20,446 nt of DNA from Chara braunii (GCA_003427395.1 BFEA01000302.1:1548356-1568801); one strand, 5' to 3'; positions 1-9,050 are shown, counted from the first letter of the stretch. Notes: generated from the letters alone by a model not told the origin. Translations and numbers: made by a program.

Positions 1-64
<64 letters not shown>

Positions 65-138
65 TTTCTGTGGTAATCCCCCCCCTCTCTCTTTCTCTAT
101 CTCTTTCTTTCTCCCTCTCACTCATATCAACAAATGGA

Positions 139-175
<37 letters not shown>
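1..175. repeat. (TC)n microsatellite with pyrimidine-rich interruption
   Basis: Uninterrupted TC dinucleotides run from the window edge to about 62. A mixed C/T-rich spacer with a run of C follows, then a second pure (CT)n block at 145-175. The first block is cut by the window start, so its full length is unknown. Polypyrimidine tracts of this kind also occur near 20120 and, as (GA)n on this strand, near 8700 and 9080. Confidence 0.97.
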
Positions 176-177
<2 letters not shown>

Positions 178-222
178 CCTCTGGGCGCTTTGGTTGACTT
201 CGCCAAGGTTGTGCCTGACTGA

Positions 223-654
223 GCGCTGCATCGCCTTTTAGGATTCGTACAAGACGAGACTCTGCTCCCGGGGCTCTATGACCTGCTGATGAGCGTGCTG
301 ATCAAGAGCGAGACGACGCTACTTGCCCTGCGAGCTAGACGTAGAATCCACTATCAAGAGATCGTCGACATCTGGAGAGAACTCCGAAGTCTACTGCAGT
401 TAGACTCGGGTGGGGTGTATGCTATAGTAAGCCCTTGGACTAAGAAAGCCTACGTAGGATGCACAGTCAGGCCTATGATACAACGATGGAGAGAGCACAT
501 CCATAACGCACTTAGTGACTCTTTGGGTCTGACACCACACCTTTACAGATGGCTTAGAAAATTTGGAGTAGACAGGTATGTGGTGATACCGGTTAGACAC
601 ACCCATAGCGTAAATGATTTTGCGTTCGAAAAATTCTTGATCGCTGACTTTTAG
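223..654 (+). CDS. GIY-YIG endonuclease domain, fragment of a probable mobile-element protein
   Basis: This is the only reading frame I can assign to a family. From the first ATG (289) it encodes 121 residues, but the frame is open back to a stop at 220-222, so the fragment may be 144 codons without a true start. The GIY-YIG signature is complete in order: GVY at residues 42-44, YVG at 55-57, then R66 and H70 in the QRWREH helix, and the metal-binding glutamate E114 in FEKFLI. Nucleases of this family cut DNA; in mobile elements they make the nick used for insertion, for example at the C terminus of Penelope-like retroelements. The domain ends seven residues after E114, where many relatives continue with a P-x-LN segment, so the C terminus may be short. 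No reverse transcriptase lies upstream within the window; a (CT)n tract ends at 175. Copy A of a dispersed repeat begins 14 bases after the stop. I infer a 5'-truncated element remnant. The parent class is not determined. Confidence 0.62.
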   Translation, partial: ALHRLLGFVQDETLLPGLYDLLMSVLIKSETTLLALRARRRIHYQEIVDIWRELRSLLQLDSGGVYAIVSPWTKKAYVGCTVRPMIQRWREHIHNALSDSLGLTPHLYRWLRKFGVDRYVVIPVRHTHSVNDFAFEKFLIADF

Positions 655-667
655 GCTGAGTGTCTCG

Positions 668-811
668 TCAGGCTATGGTTGGCGCACTCGGCCGGAGCGG
701 CTTGCGGAAGCTCCATATGCATTTGCGACAAGGATTAAAACCAATTCTTGCGTGACGCGGCCGGGAGGGTCCCACGCTGCCCTGTGCGGTTCCGGACCGA
801 TACGCTCGACA
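668..811 (+). repeat. Repeat family R, copy A (3' end only)
   Basis: This stretch matches 9786-9926 closely. It shares the block GGCGCACTCGGCCGGAGCGG, a GACAAGGATTAAA-like segment, GGCCGGGAGGGTCCC, and a terminal GGACCGATnCGCTCGACA. The same terminal region is present, more diverged, at 12740-12959 and 19805-19991. It follows the GIY-YIG frame by 14 bases and could be that element's 3' untranslated end. In the other three copies the sequence upstream of this block is not recognisably GIY-YIG. Confidence 0.85.
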
Positions 812-946
812 TCGCACCTCCCTTTCTCCCTTTCCTCTTGCGCTTACCTCTCATCCTCCTAACCTTTGGCAGGTTCTCCTGTTTTCCGACTTCTCGAGAG
901 TTCAAACTCGGATTGAAGTCTGCGATCAAGATTTTTTCGAACGCAT

Positions 947-1052
947 GAAAAGAAAGAAAACCTCATGTTATTGTTGAATGTTTCTTAAAAGATTTCTTAG
1001 TCGGACGTTGGTAAGAAACATTCAACAATAACATGGGGTTTTCTTTCTTTTC
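947..1052. repeat. Near-perfect 41-bp inverted repeat (fold-back hairpin)
   Basis: Bases 947-987 pair with 1012-1052 across 41 positions with a single mismatch (or G-T wobble in RNA), leaving a 24-base loop. The arms contain an A/G-rich outer part (GAAAAGAAAGAAAACC) and a mixed inner part (ATGTTATTGTTGAATG). Pairing stops abruptly at both outer ends, and I see no obvious target-site duplication. It could be a fold-back transposon remnant or a small-RNA precursor hairpin. The sequence alone does not decide. Confidence 0.92.
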
Positions 1053-1080
1053 TTAATCTCAACCCCTATTTAACCCTTAG

Positions 1081-1103
1081 GCGTGGGCCCTCACAGGCCA
1101 CGC
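1081..1103. other. GC-rich stem-loop
   Basis: GCGTGG at 1081-1086 pairs perfectly with CCACGC at 1098-1103 around an 11-base loop. It lies between the fold-back hairpin and the (CA)n(TA)n tract. On its own it is unremarkable; it is listed because it is the first of many stem-loops running to 3470. Confidence 0.6.
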
Positions 1104-1119
1104 GAACACCCAACATAGA

Positions 1120-1120
1120 T

Positions 1121-1178
<58 letters not shown>

Positions 1179-1190
1179 GTATATATATAT
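1120..1190. repeat. (CA)n(TA)n microsatellite
   Basis: About seven CA units pass into a TA tract of roughly 55 bases, interrupted twice by G (near 1165 and 1179). From here to about 1500 the DNA is A/T-rich with no supported gene. A 97-codon open frame at 1205-1498 has unordered composition and no recognisable domain, and I do not accept it as a gene. Confidence 0.95.
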
Positions 1191-1514
1191 AAGGGAATAA
1201 GTATGTGACGATTACTTCTCACAATCACAGTGGGACTCCTTACAACCATATATATATGAGTGATCGTAGACAGTCAAATCTAAAATCCGAACTACAGGAC
1301 ATACCTGCAATTACATCAAAGAATCAACAAAATCCACGCATTATACGAAGTCAATTCCAACCAATCTCTATACTCATACCCCTCGCTTTAGCCATGCAAG
1401 CCCCCGGCTTTATCCAACCAACCATAATTAAATACTCAGTACCTTCGTTAAATGACCATTTAATAAAATTCCGGGTGAAAACCTTAATAAAACAATAAAA
1501 ATCACCAGGGCTAA

Positions 1515-1821
1515 AACCTTTTAGGTTGAGTATTGAGGATGATTTGGAGTCGAGTCGTAGACCGACGAATCGGCAACCGACCTGTTATCATTGATAACAG
1601 AAGATGATCCTTATAGGATCAAGCTGAGTCTAATCCTGATCTTGAATCAAACGATCAAGAGGACCTGTAACACAAGACAGGTCATTCCCCAAGCTAAACC
1701 TATGAGTTCAAATCGAGAGTAACCTCCATACCACGCTTTCACCAATAATCATTCTGCTTGGCTAATCCTGAGTCTACCCCTAAGTCAGTACCCAAAGAGA
1801 AGGTAGACCTTTCGACAGAAT
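1515..1821. other. Cluster of stem-loops, hairpin zone 1 (upstream part)
   Basis: Several perfect inverted repeats lie close together. They are AACCT/AGGTT at 1515-1527, CCGA/TCGG at 1562-1573, and the 19-base palindrome CTGTTATCATTGATAACAG at 1582-1600. TGATCC/GGATCA follows at 1605-1621, CTTGA/TCAAG at 1641-1659, and GACCTGT/ACAGGTC at 1662-1683. A two-tier structure at 1751-1821 has ATTCTG/CAGAAT outside and GTCTACC/GGTAGAC inside. Five-base stems are expected by chance at this density, but the 7- to 9-base ones are not so readily. No coding frame is supported here. Confidence 0.7.
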
Positions 1822-1871
1822 CCCCTCTAGGCAGAGCGGATTGCCAACATTGCCATCTATCAAAATATAAT

Positions 1872-2445
1872 CCAACTCCTCTAAACTAAGAAAATTTCGG
1901 CAGCACTTCCCGTAGGAGAAGTGCATTCTCATAATTTATAATAACTCAAATATGAAAACAGAAGACAATCTCTATTTCTGGAAAGTTAAATTTTGTCTAG
2001 CTCCCTGAATTAGTAAAAATTTGGGTATCATCTCCTTTAGAAGGGTAGACTTCCCAAATTTATACTAAGCCAGATAGGGATTCGAAAGCTAGATTTGAGT
2101 TTGAATTTAAGACAAAATTTAACTAACCCCTTAGCTTTGTAGAAATTTAGGCAGCGCTTCCCGTAGAGAAAGCGATATTAAAAGATTTATACAAAGCTAA
2201 GTCCAAAATCTAAAATGACTTTGACTTTTCACGGTCTAATTTTGTCTAACTCCCTGAATTAGTAAAAATTTGGGCAGCACTCCCTTTAGAAAAGGAGGTT
2301 TTCCAAATTTTTACTAAGCCAAAAAATCAGAAAAGTTGGACCCTGAAAAAAACAAAACCTGACTAACTCCTTGGTTTTATAGAAATTTCGGTAGCGCTTC
2401 TCGTAGAGAAAGTGACTTACCAAGATATATACAAGACCAAGTATA
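1872..2445. repeat. About 120-bp tandem repeat array; each unit folds into a two-tier stem-loop
   Basis: Five diverged units start near 1872, 1997, 2120, 2245 and 2358, alternating between two subtypes. One subtype (1997, 2245) has a long outer stem. At 2259-2273/2303-2317 it is 15 bp and perfect (TTAGTAAAAATTTGG with its complement). At 2010-2025/2053-2068 it pairs 15 of 16. The other subtype (2120, 2358) has TTAGCTTTGTA/TACAAAGCTAA at 2131-2141/2190-2200, replaced in its sister by CTTGGT/ACCAAG at 2370-2375/2436-2441 plus further pairing. The stems differ in sequence yet remain paired. A core resembling GGCAGCGCTTCCCGTAGAG is better conserved and holds a short inner stem, for example GCACTTC/GAAGTGC at 1903-1924. 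No coding potential is seen. Confidence 0.85.
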
Positions 2446-2690
2446 ATAAATGATCCCAGAAAATGCAGAAATCGACCTAAGTAAAAATAAACTTAGCTTA
2501 GAAAATGCAGAAATTGAAACTAACTCCTATGACCCTCGCACATAGCGAGCAACTAAAACAGCTATCTATTTAACTGAAACTCAACCTAAGTAGTATACGC
2601 ACTCAGTCTCTTGCAGACCAAACCACAAAGGTAAGTACTCTCACCATCCCAAAGTCAATCTTGTCAAACAATAATTCGTAATCTTTCAAT

Positions 2691-3463
2691 GATTTATGCC
2701 CTTATACCCGGCTTATGTAAGGCATAAAGCTAGGTCACCCAAATTTATGGGAACTTGCATAGCTCGGCCAGAATATACACAGACACGGGACAAAACAACT
2801 TTCCTCTTCTTTGGGCACATGACTAGACTGCCTTAGTCGCCCTGAACTGTTTAAGTATCCAAATTATATATAATTGTCTGCCCTTAGTCTTATAAGGTAG
2901 CATATGACTGAACCGATCAACTTAGTTCGAGGTCCAGCCTACCCCTTCTTACCACAAGTTTATTCTTAATTAATACTTTCTTCAGTTATAATAAGCTATA
3001 GTAAGACCATCCAAACTTATGAAAAAATGTTTGACTAGCCTGTTCATAAGTAACATAACATAAAATATAAACAACTTTTACCTTATGATTCTAGCATGTG
3101 TTTGACTTCAGACCAGACCTCCCAAACTTATGGGAACTTGTCCGGTCTGTCGCCGAAATCCTCTCTTAGAATGAAACAAAGAGGGTCAGAGTCATCCAAA
3201 CTTATGAAAAAATGCTAAACCCTCCTTCATAAACTAAATAAGCATATAGAAAAACCCAAAGAAAAAAAACGACCAAGCCATCCAAACTTATGGAAAAATG
3301 TTTGGTCCCTGAAAAAAACAATCATATTCAACCCTCGCAAGTCAAAGCAACCAGACCACCCAAACTTATGGGAACCTGTCTGGTCTTTCAGGCCATCCAA
3401 AATAAACATAGCACTGGACCCTCCAAACTTATGGAGACTCTCTCAGCCTTTGGTTGACCCAGT
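2691..3463. repeat. Dispersed short stem-loop family with conserved CCAAACTTATG core
   Basis: Seven copies of a core like CCCAAACTTATGGGAAC occur near 2738, 3011, 3121, 3197, 3282, 3359 and 3422. In five of them the core itself forms an inner stem (CCCA/TGGG or TCCA/TGGA around a six-base loop). Outer arms also pair: CAGACC/GGTCTG at 3114-3149, GACCAA/TTGGTC at 3271-3307, CCAGAC/GTCTGG at 3351-3383, and AGCTA/TAGCT at 2728-2764. Copies reading TATGAAAAAATG lose the inner stem but have a downstream partner instead, such as CTTATGAA/TTCATAAG at 3016-3050. Other hairpins between copies include TTTATGCC/GGCATAAA near 2696-2728 and GGGC..GACTA/TAGTC.GCCC at 2813-2842. No gene is supported in this stretch, nor in 3470-3800. 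Confidence 0.8.
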
Positions 3464-3809
3464 CAAACTCAAACAATATAACCTGCCTCCCATCCTTCCC
3501 CAGATGCAACCCCACAATCTGCTTTTAGTCAGACAACCCAAAACTGAAACTGCATTGCACACACATTCCTTTATTTAGTCTGGTTTGTGCCTGGAAGTCA
3601 AACTAAAAAGTCAAAGTAGGGATAAACACAGTACACTCAGTCAAACATGTAGAGAGATGTATAGGTAGGGGTTATAACTGGGCTTATAGAGGGAAAACAA
3701 TAGTTACCTCTTGGTTCCCTGCCTCCAGAACTCCTCCTGAGTTCCGGTAGGGCTCCCGCAATCGGCACAAGCGGTTATCGGGTAGCTGAAGATTCAGGAA
3801 TGAAAATTC

Positions 3810-4206
3810 TGAAGTGAGAGTTTTGGGAAGTTTGAAAATCCTGAATGGTCCTGAAGTGGTGAAAGGTCCGAAGACCCTGAAAACCACTTGTTTAGGCAGG
3901 CTGCATTTTGAAGTGGTGAACGGTGTCCTGAAGTGGTCAAGTGAGAGTTTTGGGCAGTCTGAAAATCTTGAATGGTCCTGAAGTGGTGAAAGGTCCGAAG
4001 ATCATGAAAACCACCCTTCACCACTTGAGGATGCAGTCTGTCTAAACAGGTGGTTTTCAGGGTTTTCGGAGCTTTCACCACTTCAGGACCATTCAGGATT
4101 TTCGTACCTAAATGGTCCTGAAGTGGTGAAAGGTACGACGACCTTGAAAACCACCTGTTTAGGCAGGCTGCATCTTGAAGTGGTGAAGGGTGTCCTGACG
4201 TGGTGA
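3810..4206. repeat. Direct and inverted copies of one unit forming a long hairpin
   Basis: The unit contains AATGGTCCTGAAGTGGTGAA and AAAACCACCTGTTTAGGCAG. It occurs in direct orientation at about 3810-3933 and at 4108-4206, truncated at 3939-4011, and inverted at 4013-4106. The inverted copy and the last direct copy lie head to head, so 4013-4190 can fold into an imperfect hairpin with arms of about 80 bases and a short loop. The truncated direct copy can pair with the inverted one as an alternative. The minus-strand frames of 80 to 165 codons over this region are by-products of the repeat. Confidence 0.9.
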
Positions 4207-5075
4207 TTAAAAATATGACTGTTCTTAACCTTCTCTCGCAATCGGTGGGCTGACTCCCCACAGAGTCTTGCTGCGGTCCTACGGGTTGCAATCTCGCCTA
4301 CCGTCTTCCTCTCGGAACTAATCATAGACTAGACTTAGACTTAGAAAGGTAGGAATAGAATGATTTAGTCTCTCAGATACAAGAGGGGTGCTCTCAGACT
4401 CGCAAGAGAGGGACTTGGTATCTTGACTCGCTTAAGGACCCCGCAATGATGACCAAAATGCACAACCGCCAGTCAAACCGAAATCAAAACCGCTGACCGT
4501 TGATCCTCTGACGACTTCCCAAGTCACGGCAATAGCCCCGTTTCTCTTTCTACGAACCCAGTCCCTTCGCAACTCTTAGCCCAAGTGTGCTGGCTACAAG
4601 TAATTCTGCACCTCCGCGGTTTATTCGCAGTCAATTGTCCAATTGACTAGGCAACACTTCAATCAACAACCAAGCTTGCAACCTCACGACTGTCTCACTC
4701 CAGCAGGTCGCATGTAGTAACCGCCTAACAAGTAATAATAGGCACAACAACACCGTCTGTAAGTGCTGGGAGTCGTTGCTGCCGCCGTCGGTGCTTCTTT
4801 ACACACACAAACGTAACTCAACGTTGTTCCTCTAAACATGTACACACATCAGTCCCCCATAACAGTTAGTAGCAACCCATCCTTCAAATAGCACAGGCTG
4901 GGCCTTGGGCCGCTTTGATCTGCAGACTGAACCACAGCCCGGGCAACAGTCTGGCTTACACTTCACAACTAGCCTTGCTGTAGCTTTGTTCAGTACTGAA
5001 CAACGTTGTAAGTTAAAGAAGTGGGCTAGCAGTCTCACAGCCTGTTCTTCCGCCGCTCCGTGCCGTAAACGAATA
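4207..5075. other. No supported gene; contains a 20-base palindrome
   Basis: The stretch is mixed-composition DNA without a recognisable domain. A perfect inverted repeat, AGTCAATTG/CAATTGACT, sits at 4629-4648 with a two-base spacer. A minus-strand frame of 101 codons (4832-5137) is cysteine-rich near its end (CKPDCCPGCGSVC). It overlaps the start of the GTAAGT-unit array on the other strand and resembles no zinc-binding family I can name, so I do not call it a gene. Confidence 0.5.
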
Positions 5076-5079
5076 TCAC

Positions 5080-5900
5080 ACCACCAACAAGTAAGTCTCC
5101 TGGCCATAGCAGCTCGTCTTATACTCCTACCATTCATAGAAAAAGCAACACACGACTACCAGGTAAGTTACCAACTCTGCTTTTTACTTTACGCGACTTT
5201 TTTCGACTGATCGAGCAAAAATCAGATGAATCTTCCGTTCGCATATCGGAGCATTTGCTGCCCCTCCCAATTAGTCACGTCGCGTGGTCAGACAAGTCCC
5301 CGTTAGCACGCAGAGACAGCCGTTGTCATCCGACCGAACGAAATCTAAATAAACCTTCCACAGAAACACTAAAACATACACTGCCTTCCAGCCAAGCCCG
5401 CAGAGAGAAGCAGGGAGGCAACTTGTATTGCTGGGTTGGGCATCGCACATCCCCACAGGTAAACCTCCACCCCGCTGCTGACCTCCCGCTACTCCCACCG
5501 ATCGAGCAAGCAAAAGCAAATGATTCTGCCTCTCGTGCATGCGCCAGCCATCAGGCAAGCCTCTTATTTGCTGCCAACCTCTTGTTGTTACCGCCGATCG
5601 AGTGGCGAATTCGAACGTATCCTCCGCTAGATCGCAGTCAGGCGCACCCCTTGGGTCAAACAACGTATTAGCCAACAGGTAAGTCCTCTCGATGTCGCAA
5701 CTACCTGGTGCCACCTTCGTCGATCGGACGAGTTGCCCACCAGCCAATAGTAAGCTTCCTATCCCGCGACCAGCCTTACGCTACTGCCATCGAATCGACG
5801 AGCACCGCGCTGACTACCACGTAAGTCTCCATCTCTGCAGCTGACCTCACGATACTTCCTCAAATATGACGGGCAAAACTGATCGAATCTTCCGCAGGAG
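5080..5900 (+). repeat. Degenerate tandem array of about 71-bp units, each with a 5'-splice-site-like CAG|GTAAGT
   Basis: Recognisable GT positions are 5091, 5163, 5459 (GTAAAC), 5555 (decayed to GCAAGC), 5679, 5750 and 5821. Spacing is 71 to 72 bases between neighbours at 5091/5163, 5679/5750 and 5750/5821. The longer gaps fit missing or decayed units. The upstream context is repeatedly ACCAACAG and the downstream context CTCC, then a TCTGC(AG)CTGACCTCACG-like block, then GATCGAGCAAGCAAAA, then GAATCTTCC. The splice-donor part is among the best conserved blocks. Read as protein, several units give a QVSL-type repeat, but stops and frame changes interrupt it, so I treat it as a DNA-level repeat. 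Related units lie at 15893-15953 and 16122-16203. Confidence 0.78.
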
Positions 5901-6600
5901 TATAACCAGATGTATGCCATCCACTCACGTGCTCAACGAGATCGGGAACGACCACTCCCTTCGATATCGCGTTGTCGGACGACTGTTTACCAACCGACAC
6001 CAAACATAATTTTTTTTGCATGTTTTTCCTTGATTTTGCATGTTTGTATGCAAGAACGCATGAGGCCTGAGGGGTTTGGGGAAAATCTTTGTTTTTTTTT
6101 TTTTTTTATACTAACATTTGAACAAGCAGGGATGAAGGCGGTCGATGCAAAGCAACAAGCGGGGTCGTACGAGCGACAGATCGGAGTTTTTCAGGGCCAC
6201 ACCTGAAAGGCGAGGAAAAATTGTAGACTTTGGATCGAAATATGGAAGAGCCGTAAAAGGGGGGGAATAAGGAAGGTTCGGGCTTTGACTATGATCAGCG
6301 GTTGGGTTACGACAGATGTGCGGATCAGGCATTGATTACACGCGGACGTGTGGCAGCGGTCCAGAAGACGAGATGATCGGGGTTCAGAAAGCCTTAGCCG
6401 CAAGCACTGAGATAGGCCACGGGACCAAGGTAACCAACCCAAGTGATTAGGCGACAACAAGGCGACGAACTAGTTTTGGAGCGAGTGTCTTGAGGGACAT
6501 CTCCACTGTGTGTGATACCCGACAAGGTCAGCTCGAGAGATCAATCGACAATGCAATGGGAGAATCGACATAATGATCGGCTGGTGGGATCGGCCTCTGG
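5901..6600. other. No supported gene; poly(T) run
   Basis: After the GTAAGT array there is mixed sequence with a T16-17 run near 6092-6108. Open frames up to 98 codons on either strand show no domain and no codon structure. From about 6120 the + strand becomes purine-rich. Confidence 0.5.
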
Positions 6601-8078
6601 ACATTCTCCTGTGAGGTGACCTGGTCCGGCTCGCGGAGCAATCAAAGATGGCATAGAGGCCGCCACAAGGTAGTCAGCGCAGCTCGATCAGACAATTCTG
6701 AATTGGAACAGTATGATGGGTGGATGGACTGCGCCAGTATCGGTATGGGGCATGCAGTCGGCCGGAATAAAGGAGCTCGACGCCAATCGAAAATCGTGAG
6801 CCACTGAGGTATGGTTGCGACCGTAACAGGCGTAGTACCTAACAACTCCTTTCTAGCTTCAACTATCGCTGCAAGTGAGAAGAGGCAATTCGTAGGGAAG
6901 GGTGTCTCCCAGCGATCCCTGAAGCACGAATAGGAAAAAAGGGGGGGAGCAAGAGATCTGCAAATTGCAGGCAGGAGCCTACCGGAGAATTTGGAATCAA
7001 GAAACGAAGAGCCGCACGCGCCCGGTTTCTTGACAACCGGATTGGTGGACAAGTTACCACGGGGCGTGGCCAGGGGGACAGAGCAAAGACAGGGAGGAAA
7101 TTGGAACTCGAATGGTTGCAAGCAGAAGACTGTAACTGCCTACGGCACAGGGTGTACCCGAGTTGAAAAGGGCAGATGGTGCGGCGCGCTGACGAGGTAC
7201 GCGTAGACCGGGGAGAGAGCGCCACAAGATCGATCCACCGAACGAAGACGGGATGATTCCTATTGGAGGGAAGGGTGTTAGCATGGATCAGGAGAAACAA
7301 ACGCGTTAGGATCAGAGGTCGACAGCATGCTGGGTGGCAGTCTGAAGGAGAGGGCTTCACGCTAAGAGGTAACTATCCCTCGATGAACGGGCGACTGAGG
7401 AATGTCGTCGAGGATCTGCGTGGTTAAGAGGCCGAAAACTCTACGAAGGAGGTAGACACAGCTAGGGGGCACGAAAGATTGAGGGGAGTAGCAAGCGGGG
7501 ACGGCATTGCAGGAGCCTAAGGAAGGAGGCTGGAAAAATTGGTCTGGGGGAGAATGGGATCGGAGGACGAGGAAGGCGGCGGCTGAATCCACCACACGGA
7601 GAGAGTAGAATAAGCGCGTGGAAGAAATCAAGAAGGACCGAGTGACTGGAAATGGTTAGGAAAAAGAGCGCGCACGTGCACGCTTCTTGATAACTGTCAA
7701 GCAACAGAGGCTGGAAAGGGTTGGCGCGCACCAAGGCGAGGAAGCGGGGGATATGTAGACCACAGGGGAGCATTGCAGAAAGACAGGTGGAGGCACTGGT
7801 TGCAGCTGGAGCAGAAGTCGAGATGACTCGCGTGGCCTCGCGCTCTGTGGCATCCAGCCAAAGCGACGCTGTGGCTAGAAGGGAAGATGGGTCGAAGAGA
7901 GAGGGGGGGGGAGCTTGACTTAGTAGGCGGGAAGTCGAAAATTTCAAGGAAAATTCGCTCGGTGATCGGCGGAGAGGAGAAAACGGAGAATGCCGGTGGG
8001 TGTACGGCGGGAGTAGGGTCAGAGCTATGATTGGCCGAAACGAGAAAAGGGAGGATCGGATCCCGCGAGGAACGAGGG

Positions 8079-8086
8079 TATAAAAG
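8079..8086 (+). promoter_or_regulatory. Candidate TATA box (TATAAAAG)
   Basis: GGTATAAAAGGAGG matches the eukaryotic core-promoter TATA consensus. A purine-rich leader follows, and a transcription start would be expected near 8110. No convincing coding sequence lies downstream before the (GA)n tract at 8671. A chance match is possible in such A/G-rich DNA. Confidence 0.35.
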
Positions 8087-8667
8087 GAGGAGTGGACAGA
8101 AAGAAAAACAGAGAGGAGGAGGAGGAGAAAAGCGCACACGTAGTTGAGAGGCGTTCGAAGAGCACTGCGGCGTTCGGGGAAGGGAAGACTCCGGCGCTCG
8201 GAGCTCACATCGATTCGGGCGGACGGGAGGAGAGAAATCTTCGTACCCGGACGGGCTTTTTGAGACCGGAGCGCACGTAGTGAACGCACCTGCTGTCGGG
8301 GCACTGAGAGGCGCGCCGCTTTCACAAGACGAGTCGGGCTAGCCGGCGAGCTAGCTTGTGAACGAGAGTTGCCCTCCACGACAGAGGTTTGCGCACGGAT
8401 CAATCGAACCTGAGAGACGAAGAAGGAGAGGATGGGGAGAGATCTCCCGCACGGATCAGACGCACGAATGTACGAGTGCTCAGTACTGACTGCTTCCTCT
8501 AGAATGCTTGGTGGCGGTCTGGGGTCGGGGCGGGAGAGAGGTGAGAGAAAGGACATTCGCGGCCGTCTACCGGAGGTGAAGAGAAGCGCCCTGTGCAGCG
8601 CTCGACAGCGCGGCCGTGGCCGAGGGCGAAGCGCACGAGGAGGAAACGGCGGGAAGAGAGAGGAGGA

Positions 8668-8669
<2 letters not shown>

Positions 8670-8735
<66 letters not shown>
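8670..8735. repeat. (GA)n microsatellite
   Basis: About 33 uninterrupted AG units. A shorter (GA)8 tract follows at 8780-8796. Confidence 0.97.
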
Positions 8736-8737
<2 letters not shown>

Positions 8738-9045
8738 GGGGGCACGGGGGGGGGCATACATAGATCATGCGGAGGTCGAAGAGAGAGAGAGAGAGAAGGG
8801 AAAAGGGGAGGTGTGAGTGGGATGGGCGGTCTCGACGCTCGGTCTCCGAAAGAGCTGCTGGGCGCGAAGAAGCTTCTCTTGAACCGTGGTGTGCAGGCGC
8901 AAAGTGGGCCTGTCTCGAGCCAGGGAGCGAGCAGCCTTCGAGCCGGCAGTCGGGGGGCGTACTAGTTCGGAGGACGTGCGAGAAGCCGTTCGGATCGGCA
9001 ACCCGCTCTTAGTCGGGCTCGATACCGAGCTGCGGCGTGAAAGAG

Positions 9046-9050
<5 letters not shown>

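Noticed and set aside
286-310. CTGATGAG resembling the hammerhead ribozyme core, of interest because Penelope-like elements carry hammerheads
   Set aside because: No GAAA core strand or closing stems at suitable spacing; the bases lie in the open frame upstream of the GIY-YIG domain.
1205-1498. 97-codon open frame in AT-rich DNA
   Set aside because: No domain, no codon structure, and it lies directly after a (TA)n tract.
1872-3463. CRISPR-like array of spaced repeats
   Set aside because: Repeats are diverged, variable in length and spacing, pair within themselves, and the context is eukaryotic with no cas genes.
3794-4325. Minus-strand frames of 165 and 80 codons with repeated HFRTIQDF-like peptides
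   Set aside because: The peptide repeats reflect the underlying DNA repeat and its inverted copy, and they appear in more than one frame.
4832-5137. Cysteine-rich minus-strand frame (CKPDCCPGCGSVC)
   Set aside because: It overlaps the GTAAGT-unit array, has no spacing typical of a known zinc-binding family, and a + strand frame of equal length occupies the same bases.
8079-8280. Short coding gene downstream of the TATA box at 8079
   Set aside because: The 62-codon frame is Glu/Arg-rich from purine bias only and has no recognisable features.
7462-8757. 431-codon minus-strand open frame
   Set aside because: It begins inside a (CT)n tract, is Ser/Leu/Pro/Arg-rich with no domain, and lies in a strand-biased region where all three minus frames are largely open. 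Composition explains it.
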